Below are positions 10,901 to 21,900 of a stretch of 64,000 bases of DNA, piece by piece. Both the position numbers and the translations under genes were made by a program. The notes beneath the pieces are model-generated. The model did no database searches, was not told where the DNA came from, and saw nothing but the letters and a program-made list of their open reading frames with translations. The stretch is from Saccharina japonica (taxonomy: Eukaryota; Sar; Phaeophyceae; Laminariales; Laminariaceae). Numbering within the stretch: position 1 is the stretch's first letter; each line of letters starts with the position of its first letter. The stretch spans positions 248,001 to 312,000 of the forward strand of contig MEHQ01000681.1 in the NCBI GenBank assembly GCA_008828725.1. Reading direction: 5' to 3'.

Positions 10901-13383
10901 GGGTACTCGTATGATAACTTTCGCGGTTTGAAAACGTGGTAAAGTGCATTGTTCCATGCTTCATCTGGTATGTTTTTCGGGGTTTGAAAACGCGGTACTA
11001 AGGTGATTTTTTCCAAGCTTAATCTGGTTCGTTTCGAGGTTTGAAAGCGCGGTAAAGGCCCTTTTGTCCATACTCAATCAACATGGTATGTTTTGAGGTT
11101 TGAAAATGGGTAAAGCGGTAAAACTGTTTTTACATGCAATCTGGTACCTGGTATGTTTTTGGGGGTTGAAAGTACGGTAAAGGCTATTTTTCCATGCGTA
11201 ATCTGGTATGGTTTTGAGGTTTTAAAAAAAGCCCGGTATCGGCTGTTGTTCCATTCTTAATCTATTAATAGTATGTTTTGAGTTGTTCAATGCTTAATCT
11301 CCTATGTTTTGAGTTGGTCCATGCTTAATCTATAATGTTTTGAGTTGTTCCAAACTCGATCTATTAACAGTATGTTTTGAGGTTTTAAAACACGGTGGGG
11401 GGTGATGCAGTGGTCCCTCTCTACCCGGGGCGAAAAAGAAATAACATACACACGAGCTCGTTTTTTTTCTTGTTCTACTGGTACATATTAGCAATTGATT
11501 TTGTTGGCATTCAGACCCTTTCGCACTCGTGACGGGTGTACCCCTTGGGGTTCGCAGCCGTGTGCTTCCCTTCCCAAGCTGCGGTCTAGCTTGTTTAGCA
11601 TGTTTAGCATGTTTAGCATGTTTAGCATGTTTAGCATGTTTAGCATGTTTTACGTTAGGGGTTGCAATTAGCATGTTTAGCATGTTCACGTTAGGGGTTG
11701 CAATTAACATGTTTAGCATGTTTACGTTAGGGGTTGCAATTAGGGGTCGCACTTTTAAGCTCAAACATTTGCCCCTGACGGGGACTCCTGAACTGAAGGG
11801 CTACCCAACATCTTTGCATCCGATGTTGCATTGCATAATACTATTCGCAAGCCCATTTCAATGTTAATGGGGCTTAGCTTGCAATGCTTGTTTTCTAACT
11901 CGGTTGTTGGGTGGAGGTATACGTAGAGCTCTTATGCTACAATGAAGTGACCGCCCTCATAATGATTTGGTGCTATCATGCCCCTACGAACAAACAGTAG
12001 CACGCGTCAGCCGCTTGAACTACTACTCGAGAATGTCGAGCGTATCGACCCAACACGGGTCCTTTTTTGCTCGATATAAGCATCAACCTGTACAAGGAAT
12101 ACAATCTCTACTACCGCGCGCGATCGAAATATCACACACGCAGCTTGCAAATATGAGTTGCGAGTACTTTCTTGATCTTTCACACAGGTGAAGTGTCTTT
12201 TTATATGCTGTACTTGTCTGCGACGTCACCTATTAAATGGCCTAAAAATGCGCCCCCAAGATGTTTAGTTCGCCAGGGTATGTCAGCGCACCAACAGAGC
12301 TACCCACAGATTTTCCGGTGTTTTTGCATTTGTTTTGTTTCACCTGGTTACCCACCCACCCTTCCCCTACTCTGGTTTGTGTGCTCCACCCAGAACGACG
12401 CCAAAGGCGGTAACTGCGCGATGGGTGGCCCAATCACCGGCGGCTGCGGTGGTGGCGACATGGAAGGCGACCCCGGCTCTCTTCCAGTTCCTTCCTCCGT
12501 CGACAGCAACGGCGTTGCCTGCGGAAAGGTCCCCACCACCGCTACCACCACCACCACCACCACATCCGCTGCCGCCGCTACGGTCACCGCCGCCACAACC
12601 ACCACGGTCAGCGGTTCTTCTCCTGCGACATGTGCTACTGCCACCACCACCGCCGCCGCCGCTGGTGTACCTGCCATATCCGCCGCACCGACTGCGCAGG
12701 CGGCGTCGGGACAGTCGGGAAATGGCGTGCCCCCTAACGGCAGCTCGTTGGCGTCCCCCCCTATTGACGCGCTGATTAACACGGACGTCCAGACCCCGCG
12801 GACCGACGGCAGCGGCTTCGGCGACGGCTTGGGCACGAACGCGACCGGGAACGGTAGCGGTGGCGGCAGCGGAGGAGGCGGCGCAATTAAGAAAAAGTGG
12901 TCCCTCGCGAAGATGTTCTTCGTCGGAGGCGACAAATACTCCGCCAGCCGTAACTCAGGGGCCAACGGCGGCAGCGGTGGTAGCGGCGGCGGTGGCGGCG
13001 GCAGTGGTGGCGTCTCGACCGGGCAGCACGACAACGCGTTCTCCGCTTTGTCCGCAGCCAACGCCAAAGGAAGAGACCCGGCCGAGGTCAACGGTAAAAA
13101 AACTTCGAACCCCGGTTCCAAGTCATCGACCGCCCACGGGTCTGCATCACGCGGCGGAGCGCAGGGCGGAGCGCAAGGCGGAGCAAGCACGGGCGCGAGT
13201 GAGCCCACCGCGTCCACCGGCCAAGGTTATGGTGGCGTCGTCGGCCGCGTCGGGGGGTGGGGGAACGCCCGCAGCGCTAAAGCTCCGGCGGCGGCGGCGG
13301 GGGGGGCGGTTACCCGGTCAGGTCTAACCGGCGGCTGGGGTCGGACAAGCAGAGACAACACCGCCAGCAGCGACGGCCGGTGA
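7695..13383 (+). CDS. Gly/Ala/Ser-rich protein of unknown function, three-exon model
   Basis: I do not recognise this gene. The model joins exons 7695-7961, 10127-10843 and 12394-13383; every junction is phase 0 and together they give about 657 residues. Support comes from typical donors (GTGAGA, GTGAGG), pyrimidine-rich acceptor regions, high-GC open frames and a stop at 13381-13383. The product is dominated by Gly, Ala and Ser runs, with one WD40-like segment near the end of exon 2 and a basic patch with KKKWSLAKMFF in exon 3. The strand is chosen by splice signals, since antisense frames over the same GC-rich DNA are Pro-rich shadows. The exons could instead belong to separate genes, and upstream or downstream exons may be missing. 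Transcript data would settle this. Confidence 0.42.
8062..8190 (+). repeat. Telomere-like TTAGGG word and 56-bp tandem pair
   Basis: TTAGGGTTGGGGTTAGGGT at 8062-8080 is a degenerate telomere-type repeat. It is followed by two copies of a ~56-bp unit beginning GGTGGAAGAACC and ending in GCGCGGAGC-like sequence. It lies in the proposed first intron of the Gly/Ala-rich gene. Confidence 0.6.
8390..8640 (+). repeat. Dispersed repeat, copy A
   Basis: Two related blocks contain AAATGGGCTTRCAAATAGTA followed by TGCAATACAC, together with ACCCAACAACCGA words. A reverse-oriented relative lies at 11810-11935 (GCAAGCCCATTTC, GGTTGTTGGGTGG). Copies fall in the two introns of the same proposed gene. No terminal repeat was resolved. 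Confidence 0.5.
8641..9064. other. No gene seen; intronic or intergenic
   Basis: Includes a short T run near 8640. Overlapping open frames on both strands have no recognisable features. Confidence 0.4.
9065..9445. mobile_element. hAT-like MITE of the GGGTC family, probably with internal insertion
   Basis: The left end CAGGGCTCTTCACGGGTC mirrors the right end GACCCATGAAAAGCCCTG, and GGGTC/GACCC words crowd both sub-ends. The middle (about 9134-9355) lacks these words and begins with sequence related to another dispersed repeat (TTTGGGGACAAACTACTT), so it may be a nested insertion. The 8-bp flanks GAGAAAAC and GAAAAAGG match at only five positions, so the target duplication is not secure. Confidence 0.55.
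9446..10126. other. No gene seen; intron or upstream region of exon 2
   Basis: The last ~150 bases are C-rich with little purine, consistent with a polypyrimidine tract before a splice acceptor at 10126. A TACCTGGTA word sits at 9764-9772. Confidence 0.45.
10127..10843 (+). CDS. Proposed exon 2 of the Gly/Ala-rich gene, WD40-like segment
   Basis: The acceptor AAAAG follows a long C/T-rich tract. The exon codes for 239 residues: a Pro/Ala-rich start (MDPPPDTPVQ begins at 10139 and could be an alternative start), a Gly/Ser-rich middle, then a more ordered end. Near the end, VVTLCAEGFLRLWARP resembles the last strands of a WD40 repeat (hydrophobic-T-x-C-x-E-G-x-L-R-L-W). The exon ends in AAG before donor GTGAGG at 10844. 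A single partial blade cannot form a propeller, so either other blades lie in unseen exons or the similarity is superficial. Confidence 0.45.
10905..11400 (+). repeat. ~58-bp intronic minisatellite
   Basis: About eight or nine diverged units share GTTTTGAGGTTTGAAAACGC, then GGTAAAGG, then TTTTCCATGCTTAATCTGG. The array fills much of the proposed second intron (10844-12393). Confidence 0.75.
11585..11750 (+). repeat. 9-bp TTTAGCATG array and 42-bp derivative units
   Basis: Perfect TTTAGCATG repeats (about seven) pass into two or three longer units that combine ACGTTAGGGGTTGCAATTA with TAGCATGTTTAGCATG. The structure shows a short array embedded in a higher-order repeat. Leu/Ala/Cys-rich open frames here are repeat artefacts. 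Confidence 0.85.
11810..11935 (-). repeat. Dispersed repeat, copy B
   Basis: Inverted relative of 8390-8640, recognised by GCAAGCCCATTTC and GGTTGTTGGGTGG words. Confidence 0.45.
12394..13383 (+). CDS. Proposed exon 3 (terminal) of the Gly/Ala-rich gene
   Basis: The acceptor CCACCCAG follows a pyrimidine-rich stretch and keeps the frame of exon 2. The exon codes for 329 residues and a TGA. It starts NDAKGGNCAMGGPITGG; if it is a separate gene, the ATG at 12421 is the likely start. In order come a Thr/Ala-rich block (about residues 50-90 of the exon), a neutral linker, a Gly-rich block, the basic segment AIKKKWSLAKMFFVGGDKYS, more Gly/Ser, and a GGW-containing tail. The interrupted but consistent GC3-rich frame over nearly 1 kb makes coding likely. 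No function can be assigned. Confidence 0.55.
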   Translation, partial: NDAKGGNCAMGGPITGGCGGGDMEGDPGSLPVPSSVDSNGVACGKVPTTATTTTTTTSAAAATVTAATTTTVSGSSPATCATATTTAAAAGVPAISAAPTAQAASGQSGNGVPPNGSSLASPPIDALINTDVQTPRTDGSGFGDGLGTNATGNGSGGGSGGGGAIKKKWSLAKMFFVGGDKYSASRNSGANGGSGGSGGGGGGSGGVSTGQHDNAFSALSAANAKGRDPAEVNGKKTSNPGSKSSTAHGSASRGGAQGGAQGGASTGASEPTASTGQGYGGVVGRVGGWGNARSAKAPAAAAGGAVTRSGLTGGWGRTSRDNTASSDGR

Positions 13384-13504
13384 CGTCGCTGGGCGTGACA
13401 TCTCATTCGGGTGTTAGGACGCTCTATCGTATGGCTGCGGCCGTTCGCATGGGGTCTGTGGTGACTCCCAACGAGGCGCCGCGAAGGTCGCGTTTTATGG
13501 GTCT

Positions 13505-13700
13505 GTGGTGCCGGCGTCGGCTGATCCTGCGGCTGCGATAGCTGCGGTGGCTGCGGCTGCGATGGTTGCAGCTTTGGCTGCGGCGGCTGCGGCTGCGTCG
13601 CCGGTTGCGGCGGCTGTGTTGCCAGTTGCGGCGGCTGTGTCGCCCGTTGCGGCGGCTGTGTCGACGGCTACGCCTGCTGCGGTAGCGGCGACGGGGTGCG
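13505..13700 (+). repeat. GCN-type minisatellite
   Basis: Overlapping GCGGCTGCG and GTTGCGGCGGCTGTG units (15-18 bp) produce Ala/Val-rich frames on the + strand and Ala/Thr-rich frames on the other. It directly follows the proposed gene and could be 3' UTR or an unrelated array. Confidence 0.65.
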
Positions 13701-13834
13701 GTTGTATAAGCCTCACAATGACCCTACCCCCAAGAAGAGGTCTGTAGGCGGACTGAGGGAGCTAAGCGAAGCCAGGAAAAAAACATTCTCGGCCAGCGGC
13801 AGCCTTAGCTCCTTTCCCTACTGCCAAAGTACCC

Positions 13835-13900
13835 TTCACTAATTCCAAGTATGTTGTCCCCAAAAACGTGGGTGCAGTTTTAAGGGGGTTAGGGAGGTCA
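13835..13900 (+). repeat. CACTAATT...GTTTGTCCCC dispersed repeat, copy
   Basis: This block (CACTAATTCCAAGT, TTGTCCCC, GTGGGTGCAGTTTTAAGG) recurs at 14640-14700 on the same strand. Shorter matches lie at about 9140-9180 inverted and, with weaker similarity, near 26735 and 37050. Confidence 0.6.
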
Positions 13901-13944
13901 TGCGAAGCCTCCGTTATGCCCCGTGATGTATGTCTAGTGTTTGC

Positions 13945-14084
13945 CAGGGCTGTTCACGGATCGGGTCGAACCTCGCGGGTCGGGTCGGGTACGGGTGACC
14001 CGACCCGACTCGACCCGTGAGATTTCAAAACGTTCCTGACCCGACCCGCGGGTATGATAAGGTCATGACCCGTGAAGAGCCCTG
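13945..14084. mobile_element. hAT-like MITE of the GGGTC family
   Basis: The 140-bp element has ends CAGGGCTGTTCACGG and CCGTGAAGAGCCCTG with one mismatch and is packed with GGGTC/GACCC words pointing towards each other, so the whole unit can fold back. The left 8-bp flank GTGTTTGC is not repeated directly at the right end but recurs at 14105-14112, 20 bases away, which could mean later insertion of 20 bases or chance. Confidence 0.7.
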
Positions 14085-14860
14085 GTTGTTCCGCTATCTC
14101 TTGCGTGTTTGCTTTTGTTTCGCCCTGTTCCAAGCGTCGCTTTTTGTGTGCCACACGGCGGGGGTGGAGTATCCGCTCTGTTGCCTTGTTTTTTTTTCTT
14201 CTTCTTGAATTCGTTTTTTAATGTCCTCTGTGTTTATTTTTTGCCGTATGTTTTTTTTTTATTATTGGGGGTCAGTGCAGCGTTCCACGCGTGGGCGACG
14301 GGCCCCTCTCTTGTAAGTCGTCTGGCTGTTGCGCTTGGTATTCATGGTTGTTACGTAGAGCGAGTGTTGCATAACCGGGATTCCTAAAGAGCTGTCTGGT
14401 AGCTGTTCTAGCTGTGCCAGCTGGAGGGTGTGTTGTGCCGTCATTCGTCGTTGGCCGGCGTCGGCGTCAACCTTGTTCGTTTTGTTTATTTTCCTTTCTT
14501 TTCGGTTTGTTTGCTCCGTCTTTCTCTTACCTTCATTTCCTCCATCGATAGTGTAACATTATTTTTATGTTGGCGGCCGGAATATCTCGAACCTACTTCC
14601 TTTTAAAAAACAATTTTTTCAACACTGCGAAAAGAACAACCTACACTAATTTCAAGTAGTTTGTCCCCGAAAGTGTGGGTGCAGTCCTGAGAGGGTTAAG
14701 CCATGGTGGCTTTATGTATGGAAGGGTTCAGCCAGACCTTCGTAACGCGCATGCTGAGTATGTTCGTGAAGAATGTGGGCAAGCAAGTTTTTCCCGTCGC
14801 GTTGACGCCTATACCAGGTATGTATGCCTCGCGAAGAATCAGGCCGTAAAGTATTTTGCG

Positions 14861-14903
<43 letters not shown>

Positions 14904-15659
14904 CGTGGCCGTATCAAGTGAGATTTTTTTTCTCGTTTCAGGTCTCTCTGCCTCCAAGAATGATTTTTACATTTCACAATTTTTACAGTATGGGAGGATG
15001 ATGAATCGACGATGTGACCCCAAGAAATTGGCGATCGGCGGTCACCGATTTCTATCTCACTATTTAAAGTTTGGATGAACGCGCCGCGCACTGGACGGCC
15101 CTTGCGCACTGGATTGCCCTTGTTTCCTTGCGCTCCAGAGAGCAGCCCGCCCCCTTATAGTCTTCTCCCCGTTGTGTACGTATCGATAAATAGGAGGCAT
15201 CGAAGTCGGTGCCGACTCACTCGTGTTTCAAGTTCTACGACTACTGCTACTCCTGTTCGTACTGTTCATCATGTGACCTTTGGTGTGGGCTGTGGGCGGC
15301 TTTTTTTCTGTTCTTTTCCGGGGGAACACATAGTAGTAATCGGAACCGAATATGATGTGTACCACATTAGGGGGGATGCATGATTTTTGGTGCCATCGTG
15401 GGTTCTGATTACGTTTCTTACCACACTAGCCCACCCGGGATAGTGCGTGAGCCGCATGAAAGCGTGCGTGTGCGTGGTGAGTGGTGGTGATGCGTACTAC
15501 TGCTGTTCGTCGTGCCTGTCACATAGCCATCGCGACAGATGGTTGTTGAGAGAGAGAGGCTACCCTAGGTCAGGTGCGAGTGAGTATGTAGTGGCGGGGA
15601 GAAGGAAGACTGGGTGAAGGCTGTGTAACGGGGTGGACTTGGAAGCATATGGCATTCAT

Positions 15660-15935
15660 TCCTATATCTTCACATCTTGGGACAGATCATGATCTATCTA
15701 TCTACGGTAGACCATCTAGTTCCTCAGCTGCCGTTACGGTTGTGAGAGGTTGGGCAGGTTCTGCATACGTCGTAGTACAGATCCAACCCAGGAAACCCGT
15801 ACTAGATCATGCAGATTATACCAGTCCCCCGCGGCAAGACGAGCTAGATCATACAAGGTCGGGAAAAGGTCTGCCTTGAAAGGTCTAGGTTATGAAGTGG
15901 GAATCGATGATCGAGAATATGATCTGTCCGAGATG
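15660..15935 (+). repeat. GATC-rich dispersed repeat, copy
   Basis: Shares AGATCCAACCCAGGAA, GTAGACCAT and GAGCTAGATCATAC words in the same order as 7150-7290 and 25300-25400, without the amplified 48-bp unit. Confidence 0.6.
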
Positions 15936-16403
15936 TGTATGGTTTACAAATAATATATTATGATGGGCGTCTCCCTCAAGGATACGTTTTGCTCAGAACA
16001 ACACTGAAAAAAAATGTCAAAATGACGTCAGCACTTACTGGTACTTGTTTTTGGCGGCATGGTGCGCGAATCATGTGGCAGGTGGGCGACTGTTTTTTCC
16101 CCTTATAATATTGCTCCTGTTGTTGCTGGTTTTGCCGCTGCCATTGTTGCTACGTTGGTTTACTTTGTTTTTATTTTTATTTTTTTTGTGTGATTTTGGA
16201 GAGCTCTCACCCAAGCTCGAGTTGGTTGCATGATAAGTCAGCGTCGAGTCCAAACTCATATTTCATAGTTCGAGGCCCAGGGCAAAACAACAATGCTGCC
16301 TCACGCGCGTTTGCGACAATCCACTTGTATGTGCTTATGAGCACTTTCACTACGTACAAATGCGCCGGTCGGGTGTTTGTTACATTATCAGCGTGCACGA
16401 CCC

Positions 16404-16600
16404 GGGGGGTGGCGCACTCCTTTTTTGTTGCTTGCCTTAGTTCTTTGGCCATTGACCACGCACCCCTTTCGAAACGGAGCACGGCCAGGGGGGTGTACTT
16501 CATATTCATGCATGGCCGTAGTTGTATGACCATAGACCCTCGCATCCCTACAATGCCGGGACGGAGCATGTCGGGTTTTCACCGACCACGCAGACATTGA
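16404..16600 (+). repeat. R1 dispersed repeat, copy 1
   Basis: R1 is recognised by GGGGGGTGTACTTCATATTC, ATGCATGGCCGTAGT, ATAGACCCTCGCATCCC, CAATGCCGGGACGGAGCATG and TCGGGTTTTCACCGACCA in fixed order. Other copies are at 35225-35390 (inverted), 40794-41045, 41040-41090 (partial) and 41884-41990. Copy 1 also shares the upstream part TTGTTGCTTGCCTTAG with the copy at 40794. No coding sequence was seen. Confidence 0.8.
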
Positions 16601-17869
16601 CGCCAAGCGCGGGTGGAACATTAATGGGGGGACATACTAAAACCACATTCAGGTTGGTTGTCACTTAATTGTGATCGGACTGGCAGTTCTCAACCGAAGT
16701 CTAACCTTAATCCTAACACAGGCCACCGTCACCACCCCGATCGCCATACACGCACGTACTAAGGTAACACCTAGGGAATAGCAGAGAAACGCCTATCGTT
16801 GGCTCTTCTCTACAGTTATCAACGCATGTAGCATCTACAGCAGTACTACTGCTGTAGGTTTGTGTCGGTAGCCAACACTTTTTATGAGACACAATCGTAA
16901 CACTGACAGAACCTACGAGTGAGTATACCGGCATTCCCCGGATTTTCTGGGGTCCTCTGCAACGGAAAATCCAAAGGTGTCCGATTGGCCATTGCAGAAA
17001 ACGGTATACTGGGGTTATTTCGCGACATTTGACGGTAAAGGGGAAATCCGCCACAGGGAGCACCTTGTATCGGGAGCTTAGTGCACAACAAACCTAACCG
17101 CACGCCGACTCCTGTCTACCCAGCGAGTGCCCCCCCCCCCCCGTTTTACAGCGATGTCACTGCCCCACTACGCGTTGTCGATGTAAGGTGCAACATAAGG
17201 TGTAATATGTGCCAGATTTCCCCTACACCGTCGACTGGCGGGAAACACCCTCGGTATACCGTTTTCTAGGTAACATGGCCGTCTGCCCGTCCGTAAAAGA
17301 AAGCATACTTCAAAGTGTAATACCGCAGAACGACGACACATAACATACAGCAGCAGTACTCACTACTGTATTAACCACGAACCATCAGCAGCACGCGCCA
17401 ATGCTCCAAACAAGGCTGCGGTAGCGCACAGCAACACCCGGAACGAGGCTCCTGCTTTGGACAAGGCTGTGGGTCGGCGGGGTGCGTGGACAACACACGG
17501 AAAAGGACGCCGACCCGTGTGCACGTCGCGGCGAAAAATAGGATGTGAAACATAGCAGAACACACAGTAGGGAGCACCAAACAACAACCAACCACCAGTA
17601 GCACGCAGCAACGCTCCGTACAAGCGGCCGCACGCGGAGATAGGTCAGGAAAGGAGGGTCGGGGCGCATGATCCCTGTTTCTGTGGTTCTATACCCACTG
17701 CTCTGGAAAAAATGTCAGCATTTCCCCCATTTTTTTTCAAGTTCAGTACGTATTGTACTGATGCTGCCAAATTTATATTTCTGTACGACTTCCTATGAAG
17801 AGAAATCTCTGGAAAATACTATTTTAATACTGCAATGGGAAAATTCCGAAATTACCAAAACTGCTGTCC

Positions 17870-18955
17870 TGGCGGAAGTCATTCGTCGGTTCGACGGAGT
17901 CGTTCGTCGTTTTGACGGAGTCGCTCGTCAGTTTGACTAACTCGTTCGTCGGTTTGACAAAGCCATTCGTCGGCTTGACGGAATTATTCGTCGGTTACAC
18001 AAAGTCGTCCCGTCGGTCGGTTTGATGAACTCGTTCGTCAGTTTGACGGAGTCGTTCGTCGGTTTGACGAAGTCATTTTTCGGTTTGACGGCGTTGTTTA
18101 TCGTCTTGACGAACTCATTCATCGGCTTGACGGAGTCGTTGGCCGGTTTGGTGGAGTTTTTCGTCGGTTTGACAAAGCCGTCCGTCGGTTTGACAAAACG
18201 GTTCATCGGTTAGACAACGTCGTTCGTCGGTTTCACAAAATCGCTCTTCGGTTTGACGAAACCATTCGTCGATTTGACGAAGTCGTTCCTCCGTTTGACA
18301 AAGTCACTCGTCGGTTTGACGGAGTCGTTCGTCGATTTGAAAAAGTCGTGCGTCGGTCGATTTGACGATTTCTTTCGTCAGTTTGACAAAGTCGTTAGTC
18401 GGTTTCATAAACCGTTCTTCGGATTGGCGAAGTCGTTCTTCGGTTTCACAAAATCGTTCGTCGGTTTAACGGAGTCGGTCGTTTTGACGAACTCGTTCGT
18501 CAGTTTGGCACAGTCGTTCGTCGGTTTGACGAAGTCATTTGTCGGTTTGACGGTGTCATTCGTCGTCTTGACGAACTCATTCATCGGCTTGACGGAGTCG
18601 TTGGTCGGTTTGATGGATTTGTTCGTCTGTTTGGCAAAGTCATTCGTCGGTTGACAAAACTTTTCGTCGGTTAGACAAAGTCGTTCGTCGGTTTCACAAA
18701 ATCGTTCGTCGGTTTGACTAAATAATTCGTCGATTTGACGAAGGCGTTCCTCGGTTTGACAAAATCGTTCGTCGGTTTGACGGAGTCATTTGTCAGTTTG
18801 ACGGAACCGTTCGTCGGTTTGGCGGTGGCGGAGTCGCTCGTCGGTCAGTTTGACGAAGTTGTCTGTAGGCCTGACAAAATCGTTCGTCAATTTGACAAAT
18901 AGTTTGGCGGTTTAACAAAGCCGTTCGCCGGTTGGACGAAGTCGCTCATCAGTTT
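17870..18955 (+). repeat. 1.1-kb array of ~21-bp units (GTCGTTCGTCGGTTTGACGAA)
   Basis: About fifty imperfect head-to-tail copies of a 21-bp unit close to GTCGTTCGTCGGTTTGACGAA are seen. As 21 is a multiple of three, open frames appear on both strands: SFVGLTK heptads on + (18022-18213 and 18253-18654) and FVKPTND heptads on - (17937-18206). Frame shifts between blocks, the absence of non-repeat sequence and frames open on both strands argue for a satellite array, not a repetitive protein. Confidence 0.9.
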
Positions 18956-21900
18956 TGCCGGAAATCAGCCCTACCGCGTGTTTCTCGCTTGCGTCAACCT
19001 TCGATCGCCGCTGCAGGTCCCGTTGATGCTCTTGCGCCTCTTTCTATGGCCGATCAGGATGAATGTCCTATAAAGAGGCGATAAAGAGACCAAAGGATCA
19101 GGCGGCAAAGGCGCGGACACGACCTGAACGGTGGCGATGGCTGGGTCGATGGTCTGTGTAATACTCGGATGAAGCGGAGAAAGCCAGGTTAGGCCTGTCG
19201 TGACAGCGGGGGCACCGCTGCGGTACATTTACCCCCCGTCAGCCGTTACACAATACAGGGGGACGGAAACGCGGTGTCCGCGCACGTCGAGCTGGCGGTG
19301 AGGCTCAGACATCAATTGCTTGTCGATGAAATATATAAAACTAACTGCGAATCGCCCGGCTGGAGCAGAGAGATCAACAAAAACCTCGTGTTATACAAGC
19401 CCAGCGTGCGCGAAAATCGCGAAAATCTGAACTGCCAGGCGGTGGCCCGTCCTGGGCGGCACTATTGAGACGCGGCATTAAGCTTCCCAAACCAACGCCA
19501 GGAATCGGCAAGGAGGGAAGTATCCAGCTACAGGACGTAGTGAGGCCGATAGCGGCATCATTATCCCACGGAGAGAGTCGACTATAACCACTGTGGTCGT
19601 GCAAAGTGGCGGGTAGGGGTAGGCGAGAGGGGGGGTGTCAGCGTTGCCGCTAGCACAGCCCTCGTGACACTCGAGCTGTGCAATCGATTCTCGGTGGAGG
19701 CATCAAGCCATTGGTGAATGCGCGTTTTGCGTTCGCCTAGTTTTCAGGTGCATTTGAGCGCTTTGTGACACGAAAAACAAATGCAGAACTTTGTGGTCTA
19801 ATTATAACCTCGAAGACACTTGGTGGCCCAAAACATGCTACCTGCGTTCAAGTCCGGCGGTCAAAGAGGCCCGCGTCCGAAACACTCGACCGATCGTTTA
19901 AGGATGAGGACGTTTCGATTGGGCGTACGCAGGTGGTCGAAAGCATTGCGGGTACGCTGACGTGAACCCAGGGATCAGGGTCTAAGATGTTGCTTTCCGT
20001 CGAAGTAGTGGTGACCTCATCCCAGCCTTTGGAGTTGCTTACCATGATGAACCGGCCGCACGGCACACGCTGCCTAGTCGTATGACGACCCACTAGAAGA
20101 TCCCCGTAGGAATTTCAAACGCTGTGAAGGCGGCGGTGACTTTGGGCTCGGTTGAATGATGCAACGGATATATTAAGTCGTGGAGACATGGGCCCTTTTT
20201 CGAAACAATTGAGACTTTGATCAACTCGAAGCACGGGTAGGCTGGCCCAGGCTACTACAGTAAGTACAGTAGGTGTTTGGGCTTCTTGTCGTTGTCAGAA
20301 ATCTTATCGAAATCGTCGTGATCAGAATGGCTTCGTGCGGGCCAGAAGAACGAGATGGGGCGCGACACAGTAAACTGAGGGTAACGTTCACTTGCTTCGC
20401 GATAAGTGGATTGGCGCGGAAAGGCCGAGAAGTAGCACAATCGGTGGGAACGTAAATACGGGTAGGAAACAGAGAGCAGGAATCTAAATCGGCCTTCGTT
20501 TCGGAAAATACTTCCAGTCCAGAAAACCACGTAGACCATTGCCCATTTTTACCAACTAATTACCAAAGGAGCCAGCGGAATCTAGCCGGGATCATGTAAA
20601 TCGAACGCAAAAGTGCGTAAATGCGACACTACATAGTCGGTTTGAAAACGTGCAGGATCAAAGCGCATTGGTCCTGAGTCAACCCCTTCAAGAAAGCTGG
20701 CAAGGGCGGAGCTAGTGCTGCATCAGGCGGGCGCGAGAGGTGGGCCTTGAGCCTTGAAAACGCGGTGGACTGGGCGGAGTCATTTTTAAACAGGGGCCGC
20801 CATGGATGGCACGATATATAATGGTATCATTGGTGGCGGTGGAGAAGTGGGCGTAGCAGAGAGCGCCAGAGGAACAGTGCACACGACGGCAGGATTCGGG
20901 ATATGCGCAAGGACGGAAGGATTACGCTGCAAGGTCTTGAGGGGGTCGCGCATAATGACGGGCGTAAAGCAGCGGGGTGCTGGCAGCACACGAGGAATGT
21001 CACCAGGATCGAGGTTGGCAACGCAGCTATGAGGAGGGTCTCCCGCCCGGAAACGACGTATTGTTCGATGGCATAAAAATCAGCCTGCAACATAAAACAC
21101 GCCAGGCTGCTACATAAAACCCGTTAGGCTGCGACCTTAAGCTTGCCAGACTGTTGAAAAAAGATTGAGGGTGTGGCAGCACATGCACCAACGAGCTATT
21201 CCGCGTGCAAAGCGATTATTTTCCCTGTTTTGGGCAGCAACATATATTGACTCCCTGGGAAATCTGTATCATACAGTAACGACCGGTGAACCGGAGAGTC
21301 GTTCCAAGCGGAACAGGTTAGGCACGAGCAACTGCGACTCGTGAGACAACGTAACTCCGACAAGATCAATGGTAGTGAGAAGGAAGAACCCATCGCCATA
21401 CATGAGACATACATGAGACGATCGAGCACAGACGAACGCGGAGACGCTGGCAGGGGCGTGGTAGGGTGACGCGAGCTTACCCAAGACTCAAGACTCGTTA
21501 ATGATTGGAGGAACTCGCGTTGGGGCTCATCCAGCCGTCTCGATCCCAGCACAACGGTGTGCTTGCACACTACCAGGGCGGCCAGCGCATGCCCATGTAC
21601 CCACACGTCCACGGAAGATGTTGGCTCATCGTTGCGGAAGAATCGCGCGCTGAAACGAACCGTCGCTATGTAAAGTATTTACTGTATTATTACTGTATGC
21701 TTATTTTAGAAGGGAGCAGACTTACCACACTCGCCCCAGGAACGGGGGACCGAACGTTTGCTTGCATGGAGATGGTGGCACCGGTCAGCATCGTGCGATT
21801 ACGCACCCTGCGGATGACGAATGACTGCGGGGATCCGTTGCCCCGCAGCGCAACAACCATCAAACCTCGCAACAACGGACGGTCGTCCCGCCGTGGATGG

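Larger units (their letters stand above)
14085..17869. other. No gene seen; repeats only
   Basis: Contains the second CACTAATT repeat (14640-14700), a (TAG)n microsatellite at about 14860-14905, a GATC-family copy (15660-15935) and a dispersed-repeat copy (16404-16600). The TAG array makes poly-Val, poly-Ser and poly-Leu frames that are not genes. Confidence 0.45.

Noticed and set aside
10114-11016. 300-codon Pro-rich open frame on the - strand
   Set aside because: It is antisense to the GC-rich exon 2 and continues through an intronic minisatellite; the + strand has splice signals in phase.
12348-13217. 289-codon Val/Pro-rich open frame on the - strand
   Set aside because: Shadow of the exon 3 frame, produced by GGC/GCC-rich codons.
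18253-18654. 133-codon heptad-repeat protein
   Set aside because: Entirely made of the 21-bp satellite, with equivalent frames on the opposite strand.
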